From NCBI GenBank assembly GCA_023853785.1, contig JAJIRX010000567.1, positions 372,001 through 436,000 on the forward strand: a DNA stretch of 64,000 nucleotides. Direction: 5' to 3'. The first letter of the stretch is position 1, and each line of letters opens with the position of its first letter. Positions 23,481-34,549 of the stretch are shown here, piece by piece. The notes under the pieces were generated by a model. It saw nothing but the letters and a program-made list of their open reading frames with translations. It had not been told where the DNA came from and ran no database searches. Source of the DNA: Psilocybe azurescens (lineage: Eukaryota; Basidiomycota; Agaricomycetes; Agaricales; Agrocybaceae). The translations under genes were made by a program, and so were the position numbers.

Positions 23481-24111
23481 ACCAGCACCATCCAACCATC
23501 AAGTTGAACTTACACGTTGTGGACAGGGGATTCAGCCCTTTAGATGTTAAGCCAGGTCATGAATGCGCAGAAGACGTTGAGGACGAGATGATAGGCCTCG
23601 AGTTATTGTCCGCTACACTTGATTTAATTCCGAATGAGCCGTCACTCGTTGAATATCTAATGGACGGTGACGTTAGAGTGCTTGTGCGTTATGGAGATCC
23701 GGAAAGCAAAAGAATTCATCCTCTAGCCGGAAGCTATATTCAGGTGATTTTTGTTCAGCTTCACTTCTTTCAAATAAAGCCATGACTCAAAACTCTTCCA
23801 CCGCGTATCTCCAGGAGTATCAGCGAAGTCAGATTGTTCCTGAGGCCATGAACACCAAAGTTGTCACTGAGGCCATGGATACCAAAGTTGTTCCTGAGGC
23901 CGTGAATACCAAGGTTGTCACTGAGGCCATGAACACCAAAGTTGTCACTGAGGCCATGAACGCCAAAGTTGTCACTGAGGCCGTGAATACCAAAGCTGCT
24001 CCAGAGGCCATGAACACCAAAGTTGTCACTGAGGCCGTGAATACCAAAGTTGTTCCAGAGGCCATGAACACCAAAGTTGTTCCCAAAAGACGTCGACGGT
24101 TCTGGCACTAG
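21157..24111 (+). CDS. NACHT-domain NTPase, copy 2, with C-terminal 9-residue tandem repeats
   Basis: Full gene model: exons 21157-21166, 21223-21387, 21453-23025, 23076-23473, 23527-23743, 23815-24111, all with GT...AG introns. The total is 2660 nt, one base short of 887 codons, which agrees with a single missing T in the run 22507-22511, where the frame visibly changes. The N-terminus has the short ISISGGTHTLVNG-type motif common before Agaricomycete NACHT domains. Then come Walker A GPAGSGKSS, Walker B LVIIDGLDECG and FIIASRPEQVIRDTF, and a helical region (LSLFHASLGDFFRDR). There are no WD40, TPR or ankyrin repeats. The last exon encodes nine copies of a 9-residue unit (consensus VVTEAMNTK) and ends in KRRRR-F-W-H. 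NACHT proteins are NLR-like signalling ATPases; the role in self/non-self or pathogen sensing is inferred from the family only. Further upstream exons are possible. Confidence 0.82.
23833..24075 (+). repeat. Coding minisatellite, 9 x 27 bp
   Basis: Nine tandem 27-bp units, e.g. GTTGTCACTGAGGCCATGAA+CACCAAA, in frame in the last exon of NACHT copy 2. Variation is concentrated at three sites: Thr/Pro at unit position 3, Met/Val at 6, and Asn/Asp at 7. Val-Val is replaced by Ala-Ala in unit seven. Because the unit is a multiple of three and lacks stops on the other strand, long antisense frames are open here; they are shadows. Confidence 0.95.
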
Positions 24112-24251
24112 CTAGTACATGCCATGTCCTCCAGTCAATAGATGTCAATTCATATCAGGCAATAAGTGCTTGTTTTGGGATGATCGCAGATCACCCGTGC
24201 CAGCGCCTACTATGTCAGTTAATTCTGCGTACTGATTTACACAAATAAACA

Positions 24252-24413
24252 ATGTCGAAGATGGGCCTGAATGTTCTATTTGCATCGGTAACTGGTCGTG
24301 CTCAGTCTTCCGACGACTTCTTAAGCTCTCTTCGAGAGGGAGCTCGCAACCGCTGGGGAGAACGCGGTGTCACCGAACTTGCACCGGACCCTTGCAGTGT
24401 CAACGAGTGCTGA
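24252..24413 (+). CDS. Possible 53-residue small protein
   Basis: ATG preceded by AAACA (good fungal context), 53 codons, TGA at 24411-24413. Starts MSKMGLNVLFASVTG and ends with a two-Cys tail CSVNEC. No homologue is recognised and no signal peptide is obvious. It could equally be a first exon or chance. Confidence 0.25.
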   Translation: MSKMGLNVLFASVTGRAQSSDDFLSSLREGARNRWGERGVTELAPDPCSVNEC

Positions 24414-25269
24414 ATCACTGGCTCGGTATAGATGTGCGGTGGGCGACTTGAACTTTGAAGACAAGATCCAACTCCATTGTCCGACCGTTTGAAACTACTT
24501 ACATATGCGGGTCTGCTGTCACTGTGGTCAATACCGATATGGCCACGATGTGATTGTATTGGATTCAGTTACATATACATATACAGATAAAGGAAGCTAG
24601 CACGAACGAGCTTCGAGCCTCGAGCCTTCGGGCATACTCATATTATTATGGGAAAGTATATCACTAGCAGTGGCACTGGCAGCACTCGAGACGAGAAGCG
24701 TGAAAGTGGCGGCGGCGGCGTCGCCTACGTTGATCATTAATCGTGATGATAAGGAGAATGGGACAACTCGGGTGGTCCCTAGTGAGATTGTCCATAGTGC
24801 ACTATCCATTATTCGAGTGCGGGGGATCCTGCTGTGAAGATAGCGTTGAAGTCGTGGATTTGTGACGATATTTGCTTGAAATCACCAGGCTAGCCGTTCT
24901 ACCGCACTGCAGACCGCGGGGGTTGGAGGTTGGATGTTTGAGACGGTGTACAGCTGTCGTATTAGGTAGCTGTAAAATGAACGATGCGAATAGTAAGAGA
25001 GCAGGTTAGACCTATTAGATATTACTTATCGAGGACGCGTCTTTCAGATTCTCTTCGGTACAAATGCTGCCCTCACAGAATGACGCAATACGCAATGTTC
25101 AATTGCTCAGAAGTCCGGCTGCCCACACGTCAAACCCAACTTTTTTGCCATGTGCGTTGAGTAAGAATTGACCGCGTGGGCCGGTTTCGCCTTCTGAATT
25201 CTTCTGATGCTAATTCAATGATTTTATGATCTTGCCTCTTTGGATACTATTTTTGTTGCAGGGTGCACG
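24414..25269. other. Intergenic, 0.86 kb
   Basis: Between the NACHT gene and repeat copy C; contains short TACATATACA and GGCGGC microsatellite-like words, but no gene recognised. Confidence 0.4.
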
Positions 25270-26000
25270 CGGTGCTGGACTTGGACTTGGACTTGGTGGC
25301 GCCGGGCGGTGAAGGTGTAACTCTGGAAGTAGGGCTGACGCTGGGCGGGACGGGACGTCCCTTCGAGCAGATCTACATAGGGCGAGGCGAGTAGTGAGGG
25401 ACTCGGAGGTACGCCATGATGATGGCGGTGATGAGAGCTAACTTGGGGGCTTCTCTTCTATGACGGAGAAGTTGGAACTCAAATTCGACCTCTGTTTCGG
25501 GGCAGGGTATGAAGCGAAGGGAAAGGAAGGGAAAACCACGCAGCGTCCAGACTCTAGAGTGATTCTGACCTTTTTGCGAGGAAGGCCGTGCGAAAACAGG
25601 GTTGGCGGGAAATTTGGTTAAGAAAAGGAGGGAATTCGGGATGAATTATTATCCTTCGGGTGTTTCGTCGGAAAATCCGCCTTGCAATAATGGGAGTCGG
25701 ACAAGTCTATGCACATTCGTAGCTCGAAATCTCGAGTAGTATAGTCTTGTATACATATGTAAGTGATAGGGAAGTAAGACAAATACAAGAATTTGTATCA
25801 ATTGGAAAGAGAGTTGACAATTGGACCGTGATTTTCGCACTAAGGTACCCCTCTTTCGGGAACGATAACGAACGAAAACAGAAAAACGTCCAAGTTGCAA
25901 GGTTCGAGACACAGATAGACAGACTCAGACTCACAGCAGCTGCTGTACTTACTTATAGACATTATTCGTATCTACTCTTTATACTTTCCGGACTCGCTCT
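25270..26000. repeat. Dispersed repeat, copy C (longest)
   Basis: Joins the sequences of copy A (25270-25800) and copy B (25720-26000) in one unit, so it best represents the full element. Contains the palindromic GGGACGTCCC core at about 25353. No ORF of convincing length; ends near the TTACTTATAGAC words also found at 20435. No clear target-site duplication was seen. Confidence 0.75.
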
Positions 26001-26633
26001 CAAAAGTTGTATAGAAGCACCCAACAAGCGAGGGTTTACATAACAAAGTGTGAGTGAGCCGACTTTTTTTTTCATTTCTCGTAATAGAGTTGGTAAACTA
26101 ATTCAATAGGAGGTTTAGTTAGTGCGCGGTGCTAATCGGAGGCACCAGACCAAACAACGCGAAGCCATCAGAAAATCAGAGAAAAATATCGTATGGGATT
26201 GGAGAGCATCCTCGCAAAGCTCAGCCGAAGTCTCACTGCTGGTCGTCTCGGTCTCATCACCACCACCATCACTCCCTTCCGACTCCTCCTCCTCTCGGGC
26301 TCTGTCCGCCTCTTCACCTCCCTCCTCCTCCTCCGCCAACGTCAACGCCAACGCCAACGCTGACCACGAGTCCCAGCCCCTGGCAAGTCGGTCTGACTCG
26401 CTACCACCACCTAGAGGAGTAATATCAACCCCGCTCGCGCACCCCGTCATCACCCCCTCCCACTGTTTCAGCCCTCCACACCCCGTCCTCGTCGCCGGAG
26501 ATGCACCACAGACCGCCACCGACCGTGCGCAACTCGTCGTCGCTCACCCCGAGCGCCGTGTCGAGCCGGGCGCCAACCCCACGACACTCGCCCCTCCTCC
26601 CCTCGTCCCTCCCCGTCGTCGCTGTCGCTGTCC
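26001..26633. other. 5' flank of the transporter gene
   Basis: From 26120 strongly C-rich (CTCCTCCTCC, CCAACGCCAACG) and open in several frames because of composition. Read here as promoter/5' UTR; an upstream coding exon cannot be excluded. Confidence 0.4.
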
Positions 26634-28586
26634 ATGAACCTGAACAACAGCTACCCGCTGGATAAATACGACACGCTGCACACGCAGCAGCAGCTGCAAC
26701 AGCAACAGCAGATGCAGATGCAACAACAGCAGCTCCAGCATCTGCAGCAGCAGCAGCAACCTACGATATGCGGCTTACCTTTGAAATATGTTTCGTCAGT
26801 GTTATTTTTTTTCGGGTTCTGGTTCTTTATCTCCCCAAACTCCTTTTCTCCTTCCCCTTTCCTCCCATTTATTCCTCCTCCTCCTTCTCTCCTCTTCGCT
26901 TCTCTCCTCTTCGCTTCTCTTCTCTTACTGACAATGTCTACTCTAATACAGACTGGTCACACTCGCCGTCCAAAATGCCGCGCTATCCATAGTGATGCAC
27001 TACTCGCGCGTCTCCATCCCGCCCTCGCTCGCCTACTCGCCCGCGTCCGCCGTCCTGCTCAACGAGATCCTCAAAGGCGGCATCTCCTTCATCATCGCGC
27101 TGCTGCGCTCCCCGCTCCTCCAGCAGCCCCTGCACCAGCACCCGCTCACGCGGCGCAAGCCCTTCAGCGCCCCCTTACTGTGGCTCAGCGCCTTCACGCA
27201 CCTCTGCCGCGAGGTGTTCAGCCCGGACTGCTGGAAGCTCTCCATCCCGGCGATCCTCTACGTCGTGCAGAACTCGCTGCAGTTCGTCGCGATCGCGAAC
27301 CTGCCCGTCGCGTCCTTCCAGGTGACGTACCAGATGAAGATCCTCACGACCGCCGCGTTCAGCGTCGCGCTGCTGCGCAAGAAGCTCACCGGCGCCAAGT
27401 GGCTCTCGCTCTTCTTCCTCGCGATCGGCGTCGGGATTGTGCAGATCCAGAACGCGGCGACGGCGGCGAAGCCGCACGCGGTGGGCAGCGCGCACGAGTT
27501 CCACCACGTCATGAACCCGCTGAAGGGCTTCGGCGCGGTCACCGCGGCGTGCTTCACCTCGGGCCTCGCGGGCGTGTACTTCGAGATGGTGCTCAAGGGC
27601 TCGAAGGCGGACCTCTGGGTGCGCAACGTGCAGCTGTCCCTGTTCTCCCTGATCCCCGCGCTGCTCCCCACGCTGTACGCCGCGGGCCCGCCGAACTCGC
27701 AGGGCTTCTTCCAGGACCTGTTCCGCCACTTCGGGTGGTGGGCCTGGGCGACCGTCGCGATCCAGGTGTTCGGCGGGCTGGTCACGGCGGTGGTGATCAA
27801 GTACTCGGACAATATTTTGAAGGGCTTCGCGACGAGCTTGTCGATCGTGTTCTCGTTCCTCGCGAGTGTTGCGCTGTTTGATTTCAGGATTACGCCGAGC
27901 TTTGTGATCGGCGCGAGCACGGTGCTCGGCGCGACGTGGATGTACAACCAGCCCGCGGCGTCTTCCTCCTCCTCTGCCCCTGCTACTTCTCTCTCAGCAG
28001 CTTCGTCGGCCGACTCCTCGCCCATCATCGGCGGGAAAGAGAAACCCGCGCTGTTCTCCATCGTGCTGAACGACGCGTCGCCCACATCGTCCGGCAAGTC
28101 CTCCCCGTCGCTCTCGCCTTACTACCCCGGGACGCCGATTGGGATTGGCAGCAGCGACCCGTCGGCGCTGGGGAACAGTGTGCTGGGCGGGCTCGGCGTG
28201 GGGTCGTTCATGAGAAGGAAGAGCGGGGGTTTGGCGGCGCGGGGAGCAGCCGGAACAGCAGCACCGCGAGCCTGACGGCGCTGCTGAGCGCGAGCGTCGG
28301 GAGCATCGCTAGTGCGGGCAGTGCCGGGTCGGGCTCCGGCTCCGCGGGTGCGGGCCCTGGTGCTGGTGCTGGTATGGGAGGGCTGAGTCCTAGTGGAAGC
28401 GGCGGTGGGGGTGTGGGTGGGAGGGGCGAGCTGGGATTGGCGGAGAGCGGCGAGATTGTGCATGGGTCGGGCGATGAGATGAGCTATTATAGCAGTCCGT
28501 TCTCGTCGAGGCCCGGGTCGAGGATGGGGTCGCGGCCGCCTAGTCCGACGCCCAGGTTTAGTAGTAGGACGGGGCCGGCGTCATGA
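26634..28586 (+). CDS. UDP-galactose transporter (SLC35A nucleotide-sugar transporter family), one frame break in tail
   Basis: Imports UDP-galactose into the Golgi lumen in exchange for UMP. Exon 1 (26634-26794) codes a Gln-rich N-terminus (about 20 Gln encoded by CAG/CAA) and GLPLKYVS; the intron to 26951 completes the Ser codon and continues LVTLAVQNAALSIVMHYSR. About ten hydrophobic helices follow, with family motifs AILYVVQNSLQFVAIANL, FQVTYQMKILTTA and YSDNILKGFATSLSIV. The Ser/Gly-rich cytosolic tail changes frame at the G5 run 28225-28229; one extra G gives GSSRNSSTASLTALL and a stop at 28584-28586. Without it the protein stops at 28275. Codon third positions are very GC-rich compared with flanking genes. 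Confidence 0.85.
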
Positions 28587-30683
28587 TTGGGATTGGGGAA
28601 TGTGATTTTTGGAAGGGAGTGGATTGGTTGGTTATGGTGTTTGGTTTTTTGAGGTGTGGATGTGGAGGTTGGGATGAGGGAAAGGTTTTGGGTTGGTGGA
28701 TTGTTTGTTTTGGTTTTTTGGCGGATTTTTTATCTTTGGGTATGGGTTGGTTGGTTGGTTGGTTCAAGGAGCAGGTTCAGGACGAAGAAAGGAAGGGAAA
28801 GAGGGAGGCGAGCAGAGTGTGGGGGTTTATGAAGACAGGAGGCGGCGGTGGGATAGCGAAGCTTGTTTGACGTTTTATGACGACGATTGCGTTGTGCGAA
28901 CTGGGCAATCGTCATAGAGTGCTGCCTTCAAAACCCTCCCTCAGGATCAGGCCAAGAATCAGCACTCCATCCTGGCGCGGCGCATCGTGGTCGTCGTTCG
29001 GCGACTAGTCCAGTCCTCGTGCTCGGTCATCATCAACTTGGTCCTATCTTTATCAAGCCAAAGTCGGCCCCATCGATCGTACCCTCTTTTGGGAATGGCG
29101 TAGGAAGTCGGGGCGTGCATTCTATTCTTGGAACAAAAGGATGTTCTATTCCTGCTTCGCCTTCCTTCGTCTCATCGCGCCTTCCCCAACTTGCCCGCCC
29201 CCGCTTCCGCCTCTACCTCTACTCCTGTTCCTCTGCATTCAACAAAACCACTCAACCACTCAATTAACCAACCAAAAATCATTCCCTTATCGTCATCATC
29301 ATCAATCGACCTCCATCCACCCACCCAACTCAACTAGACCGACCTCACCTCATTTTAAAAATCGTTTTTAGTTGGTTATTACCCCTTGTTTGTCTCCTTT
29401 GATTGTTCCTACCATATACCTTTTCCTTTTTCCTTTTCGCTTTTCACTTTTGTGTACGGGTTCGAAACGAGAAACTTTTTTCTTTGACTTGACTTTGGCT
29501 CATTTTTTTATACATACAATATACATATCCTCCACGTATACGCGACGACCCTCGACCCCGACCTTGATCTTGACCTTTTGTCATACACGCCCCCACACAA
29601 CACGCTCATACAACATTACTACTCCTCCCTCTACGCCTCCTCTTTTTACTTGCCCTTTCTTCACGCCCTCTTCCCTCTTCTCCTTGTCGCTGCTTCTGCA
29701 CTCCTCTACTACTACCTGACTGCCGATTTTTTTATTATCGGAGAGACGATTTTAATCACTTATTATTGGAACTTTTTGTTTTTTCTTTCCGTATTATACG
29801 ATTTATTAAGTTTGCCTTTCTCTTCTCTTCGTCTTTATTCCCTTTTATCCGCCTGTCCTCCTCCGCCAATCTTCCTCCCTTCTCCCTACAAAAATTTCTT
29901 TTCTTTACTTTTTGACGCTCCTGATACGATCCATCCTCCTTCAACCAAACCATCCACACCTAACCCGCCATTACCGCTTACCGCGCATATATAGATCTGA
30001 AACGAATGAAACGAATCCGTTGTGACTGTTCTCTCTCTTTTCCTTTTTTTTCCTTCTCTGATTCTTTTTATTACTTTTCTTTCTACTTCTACTCCTACAT
30101 ATTTCCTACTATTCATTCATATCTTTTTCTTCTAACACCTAAAAACTCTTTAGTATTCGCTCTATCCTACCCTATCCTACCGTACCCTACCTCAAATCTC
30201 CATTTAGACCTCCTTTCATTTTCACTTTCACCTTCATTTTCACTTGTTCCTTCTCTTGCTCAGCTCCTACAACTTCCAATTGCTACGAATTTCATATTAC
30301 GTTCAGGTTCGCTCATTCATCGACACACCCCACACGATCAGTCCAGTTCAGTCCAGTCCAGTTCAATTCAATTCAATTCAATTCGATACCCCCGCAAGCC
30401 CTGTGTTTTTTGTTTGATAATTTACCCATCCTTGTTCCCTCTTTCTTTTTCTTTCTTTTCTTTCTTTTACTTACTTATCTACAATATCGTTGGTTGATTT
30501 TTTTGAAATTGAAATTGAAAATGATATTCTGAAATTTGAATACTCTTAGAATGCTTAGAATGAAATCTTTGAAAGTTGATCTCCTGAGTGAGTAATATTC
30601 AATCGAATTATGCAGTCGATTCAACAAAGAATACACACAGCCCTACGAGTATGAACCCAGACCTACTACATCTACATCCCAAT
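28587..30683. other. Long intergenic region, 2.1 kb, strand-asymmetric
   Basis: 28590-28790 is G/T-rich (GGTTGGTTGGTTGGTTGG at about 28748). From about 29150 to 30490 the plus strand is dominated by pyrimidines (CTTTTCC, TTCTTTT, CTCCTC), with a (AATTC)n tract at 30361-30384. No gene recognised; open frames in this stretch are products of composition. It is the shared 3' flank of the transporter and UTP21. Confidence 0.5.
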
Positions 30684-33600
30684 CTACAGCGTATCCCTAA
30701 CGAACCCCAACGTGCCCAACGAACTCGCAATCAGCTCCAGCACCCTTGCGCTCTCCCGCCGCTGCACCTCGCGCATCTCCTCCAGCGCCGCGCGCATCTC
30801 CGCGTTCGCGACGAGCACGTCCCCGTGCGCGCGCAGGAACACGCCCTGCATCGCCTGCACGGCCTCGAAGTCGCGGTGCGCGCGCAGGCGCTGCGCCAGC
30901 GCGTGCAGGAGGAGCGCGAGGGCGGGCAGCGTGGAGAGGGAGCGCAGTTCCAGGTCGAGGGCCGCGGGGAGAGGTGTTTGGCGTGGGTGAAGAAGGACTC
31001 GTCTGCACGAGGAAAATAAGTTTAAGTGTATGTCAGATTATCAGGAAGATGGAGGAGATGATGCGCGGGCTTACAGTTTCCATCGGACGGCTCGGCTGCG
31101 AGTTTTTGATAGAACACGCTCTCAGTGCCGCCGCTCATGATCTGGTCCAATCTGCGCGTTGATTTCTTTTTCTCAGCAGCAGAGGCAGCAGCATCTTGGG
31201 ATTGGGGCGCGAAGCGCGTCTCGACGCCCGGCAGCGTGGGCAGGAAGAACGGTGCCTGCTCAGGTGCTTTCGGGGGTTCTTTTGGTTTATTGCGTTGCTA
31301 TTAAAAAACAAAAAAAGATTACTTAACAAAACAAAACAGAAGGAAGAAGCATGGAAGGTAATAGACACGCACCTGGATGACCTCGAGGTTGAGGAGCGTC
31401 TGCCAGCGGGAGCGTGGGAGGAGCGTGAGCGTAATGAGCTCGCCGTCGAGCTGGGGCGGCGTCGCGAAGACGTCCACGGGCGCGTCCGAGGCTTGCAGCG
31501 CGGTCAACGCTTCTAGTGCTATAAAGGAGTGCAGATAGCAGTTTAGAGTCGATTGGAATGCGGTTGTGATGTCACTGGTGGCTTGTGCTTACCTTCATCT
31601 TCAGCCACGCCTTGCACGGAGGGAAGAGAGATGTCAAATATCTCGTTGTCGCTGACGCTCTGGAACGACACGTCTGTGTATTGCGCGCGATTGGCCCTGA
31701 TAAGAATAGACAGACAGATTGTTTTTAAAGACAATACATGCGAACGGATTATCAGACGCACCATAAAAATACACCGACGCTGTCGACATGGGCTGTGGCG
31801 AGGAAGTCGTTTGTGGGCGAGAACGAGATGCTGGTGGCGACGCTTGACGTGCGGAAGGCGTCGATGAGGCGGCCTGTCGGGACGTCGAACGTGCGGATCA
31901 CAGAGTCGAGCGAAGTGGCGACGAGCCATCTTGAGTCTGGCGAGAACGTCTACAATACAGAAAGCGAACAAAAGGAAAGAGGATCAGTAAATGTTGGTTT
32001 TGGCATTGGATTAGGAGAAAGAAGCACGGAGAAGGGAGGGAGGACTTACGATATCGAGAACGCGCCCATGGAACCCAGACAGCTCTCTGACTATTCTCCT
32101 TGTCTCGATATCGATTATGCGAACGACCATGTCGTCACAGATTACCGCGAGGAGCCCGCTGTCGCGCTGCAGCAGTACCGAAACAGCCGTCGATGGCAAC
32201 ACCAGCGTGTGCTCCAAATTCGTCGTCTGGAAGTCGAAGAACTAAAAAAAGCAAAACAACATTTAGAAAACATGAGGCATGAAAAGATAGACGAGAAAGC
32301 AAAAATACGTTTACGGTCCCGTCCAGAGTGCTGGCGATGACAGCTCTGTTTAGGGAGTCGGTTGCTAGGCCTGTCACTGCCCGCTCGCTGCGCTTTGCGG
32401 TCCCAGAATAGAACCGGGCAGCCACCTCAGCGGGGCATGGTCCCAGGACGTATGATTTTCGTTTGATGCCTGATTGCAGATTCCACATCTGGATCTGCCC
32501 CGTCGAGGAGCCCGCAAGTCCAAAGTTGCCGCACGCTGTAACGCATACCGCCTGTCCAAAGGGAGAGAGTGTGTGTGAAAAGATAGTTTGTCAGAAAGTA
32601 GTTACGAAGAATGCTGATGTTTTTTTTTTAGAAAAAGGGTGTACCTTTGCAGCTCCTACGGTTCCTCTTTCTTTGCCTTTCGCTTTTGGGTCGTCGACGA
32701 ATCCGAGGCTGTATTTTCCTAGGCGTTTGCCCTGCATCGTCCATGTGCGGGCGAACGTCTCATCAGCGTGAGCGGTGATGATGTCGTCCCAGTCTTTTGA
32801 TCGAGTTGACGAATACGAGAGCGATGTAATTGGAGGGAATTTAAGGGACGCAAGAGGTATTGACAGCGACGTGGCTTTTTTTAGGAGGGAGCCTGCATAA
32901 TGGACGCAGCGTCAATTTATGTACGCTGCCAAAAGTGATAATCGCTCATGGCGTGGCATTGACGGTTTTTATTAACGTACCTTGGGATAGCTCGAATGAC
33001 CTTGAGTCACGGACGACGGATGTGCAGCGTAAACTGCGATCTCGGGAAGCAGTTAGCAGTTGTTTGCCGTCGTCTGCGTAATATCGAATGAGATGGGGAG
33101 GCGTCTGGTGTCCAGAGCGGTATTTGAGGAGTCTGGGTGATGCGGTTGGCGATTCGAATAGCCATTGCTTTTTATCAAAGGATGAGTATTACGATGAGCT
33201 ATAGTTGATAATAGACTACCGACCTTGACGCTGTTATCCTCACCCGAGGTGATTAAAACTGGCTGACCAGGTACCCACTCTACTGCGGTGATTGCTGCAT
33301 CGTGAGCACCGCGAATTATGTGGAGGAGACGTCCGCCTTCATTTAGATCCCACAACGCGACATGTCCAGCAGAAGAAGCTGAAGCCAGTACAGGGTGTCC
33401 ATCTGCAAAAACAACCCGTTAGAATATCGAATTGTAGAGTCCGAAAAGAACAGTGCTGACCAGTTCGGAATCCGAGCGCCCTCACCCCTCCTCCTTCCAT
33501 GAACATTCTCATGAGCCGTTCGTCCGCCCTGATATCGTATACCGAGATTTCTCCCGAGGTATACCCAATTCCAACAACATCGATAGCAGGGGGATTGTAC

Positions 33601-34549
33601 TAGGGCAGTTATTGCGTGTCCTCGGTCGGTTGACCCAGATGCAACAAGTTCGGGAGATGATAGTAATCGAGCAGCGCTGTATTGATGGATGCATGTGCTA
33701 ATATTTGTGTATTAGTGTCAGAATGGCTTCGATGACAATAGAATTTCACCTTGTTCGGGTGTTCCATAGCTGCATTCCGCCTTGACTGCTAGCCACGACC
33801 ACTTTATTGAGGTATGTAGCAGGATGAAGGATGGAGGTGGCTGAAAAAGTGGGGTCAAAAGAGACCATTGATTCCAGTTCTGATGAATAGATCAGCGGCT
33901 TTCAACAAATAAACATTCGGGAAAGACGACGAACCTCCGTCAGTAGTGCTCCAAATGAACATACGATCGCCATTCTCGGTCAGTGCAAGCAATTGAGAAC
34001 CGAACACCGTGATAAACGACAAGTGAGTTCCTAGGGGATTCGTGACTCGAGACACCTTTAAAAAGATAAGATTGGAGTTATGACACGAATTGAAATCTAC
34101 GCACCTCCTTCCCTCGAATGTGTTTGATCGCGTATGCTCCTGAAGCGACCCATACGGCATCTCCATCCATGGCCATACTTGAGATATGTTCTGGGGCATC
34201 AGGTCCTGTTCCAGACAGATTAAAAACAGAGAAAATCAACGCGTGGTATATGAGCGACATACATACCAACAAAAAGCAAGCCCATCTTCCCCCCCTCCCA
34301 TAACGCCCATGACTTTCCAAGGCATGTCAGAAGGTGTATTCTGGGTCCATCCGTCGAGCCTTTATGCGATCGGGTTTGCAGAACAAATGGAATATGGTTC
34401 GTAATCAATCCAAGAGCTCTAAATGGTACGAAAAGCCGAGGTTCTCTAGTCATCTTTTCGGTGGAAATGGTCGATTCCTCTTGCCGAAGTCTTTTTCGCG
34501 GAGGTGGAGACGCTGTGTCTTCCACGATCATTGGGGCTGTGATAACCAT
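30684..34549 (-). CDS. UTP21: U3 snoRNP / SSU-processome WD40 protein Utp21 (WDR36)
   Basis: Nucleolar protein of the UTP-B complex needed for 18S rRNA processing. About fourteen exons on minus. Start 34549 (VITAPMIVEDTASPPPRKR), then the family opening LFVPFRALGLITNHIPFVLQ. Two WD40 propellers follow: IFSVYDIR-type blades, GHVALWDLNEGGRLL, VEWVPGQPVLITSGEDNSVK, AGSSTGQIQMWNLQSG, ASTLDGTV, ICDDMVVRIIDIETRRIVRE and FSPDSRWLVATSLDSVIRTFD. The C-terminal Utp21 domain includes GGTESVFYQKLAAEPSD, RAHRDFEAVQAMQGVFL and LGTLGFVRDTL before a TAG at 30684-30686. One C is missing from the run complementary to 30966-30969, between HAKHLSP and AALDLELRSL; the rest is in frame. The last exon is much richer in GC than the others. 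Confidence 0.93.

Noticed and set aside
23770..24108. Long open frames on both strands of the 27-bp repeat array
   Set aside because: All frames stay open because the unit length is a multiple of three and contains no stop; only the plus frame joins to the NACHT exons.
27258..28097. A 279-codon minus-strand frame
   Set aside because: Exact antisense of the transporter's conserved helices; low-complexity composition.
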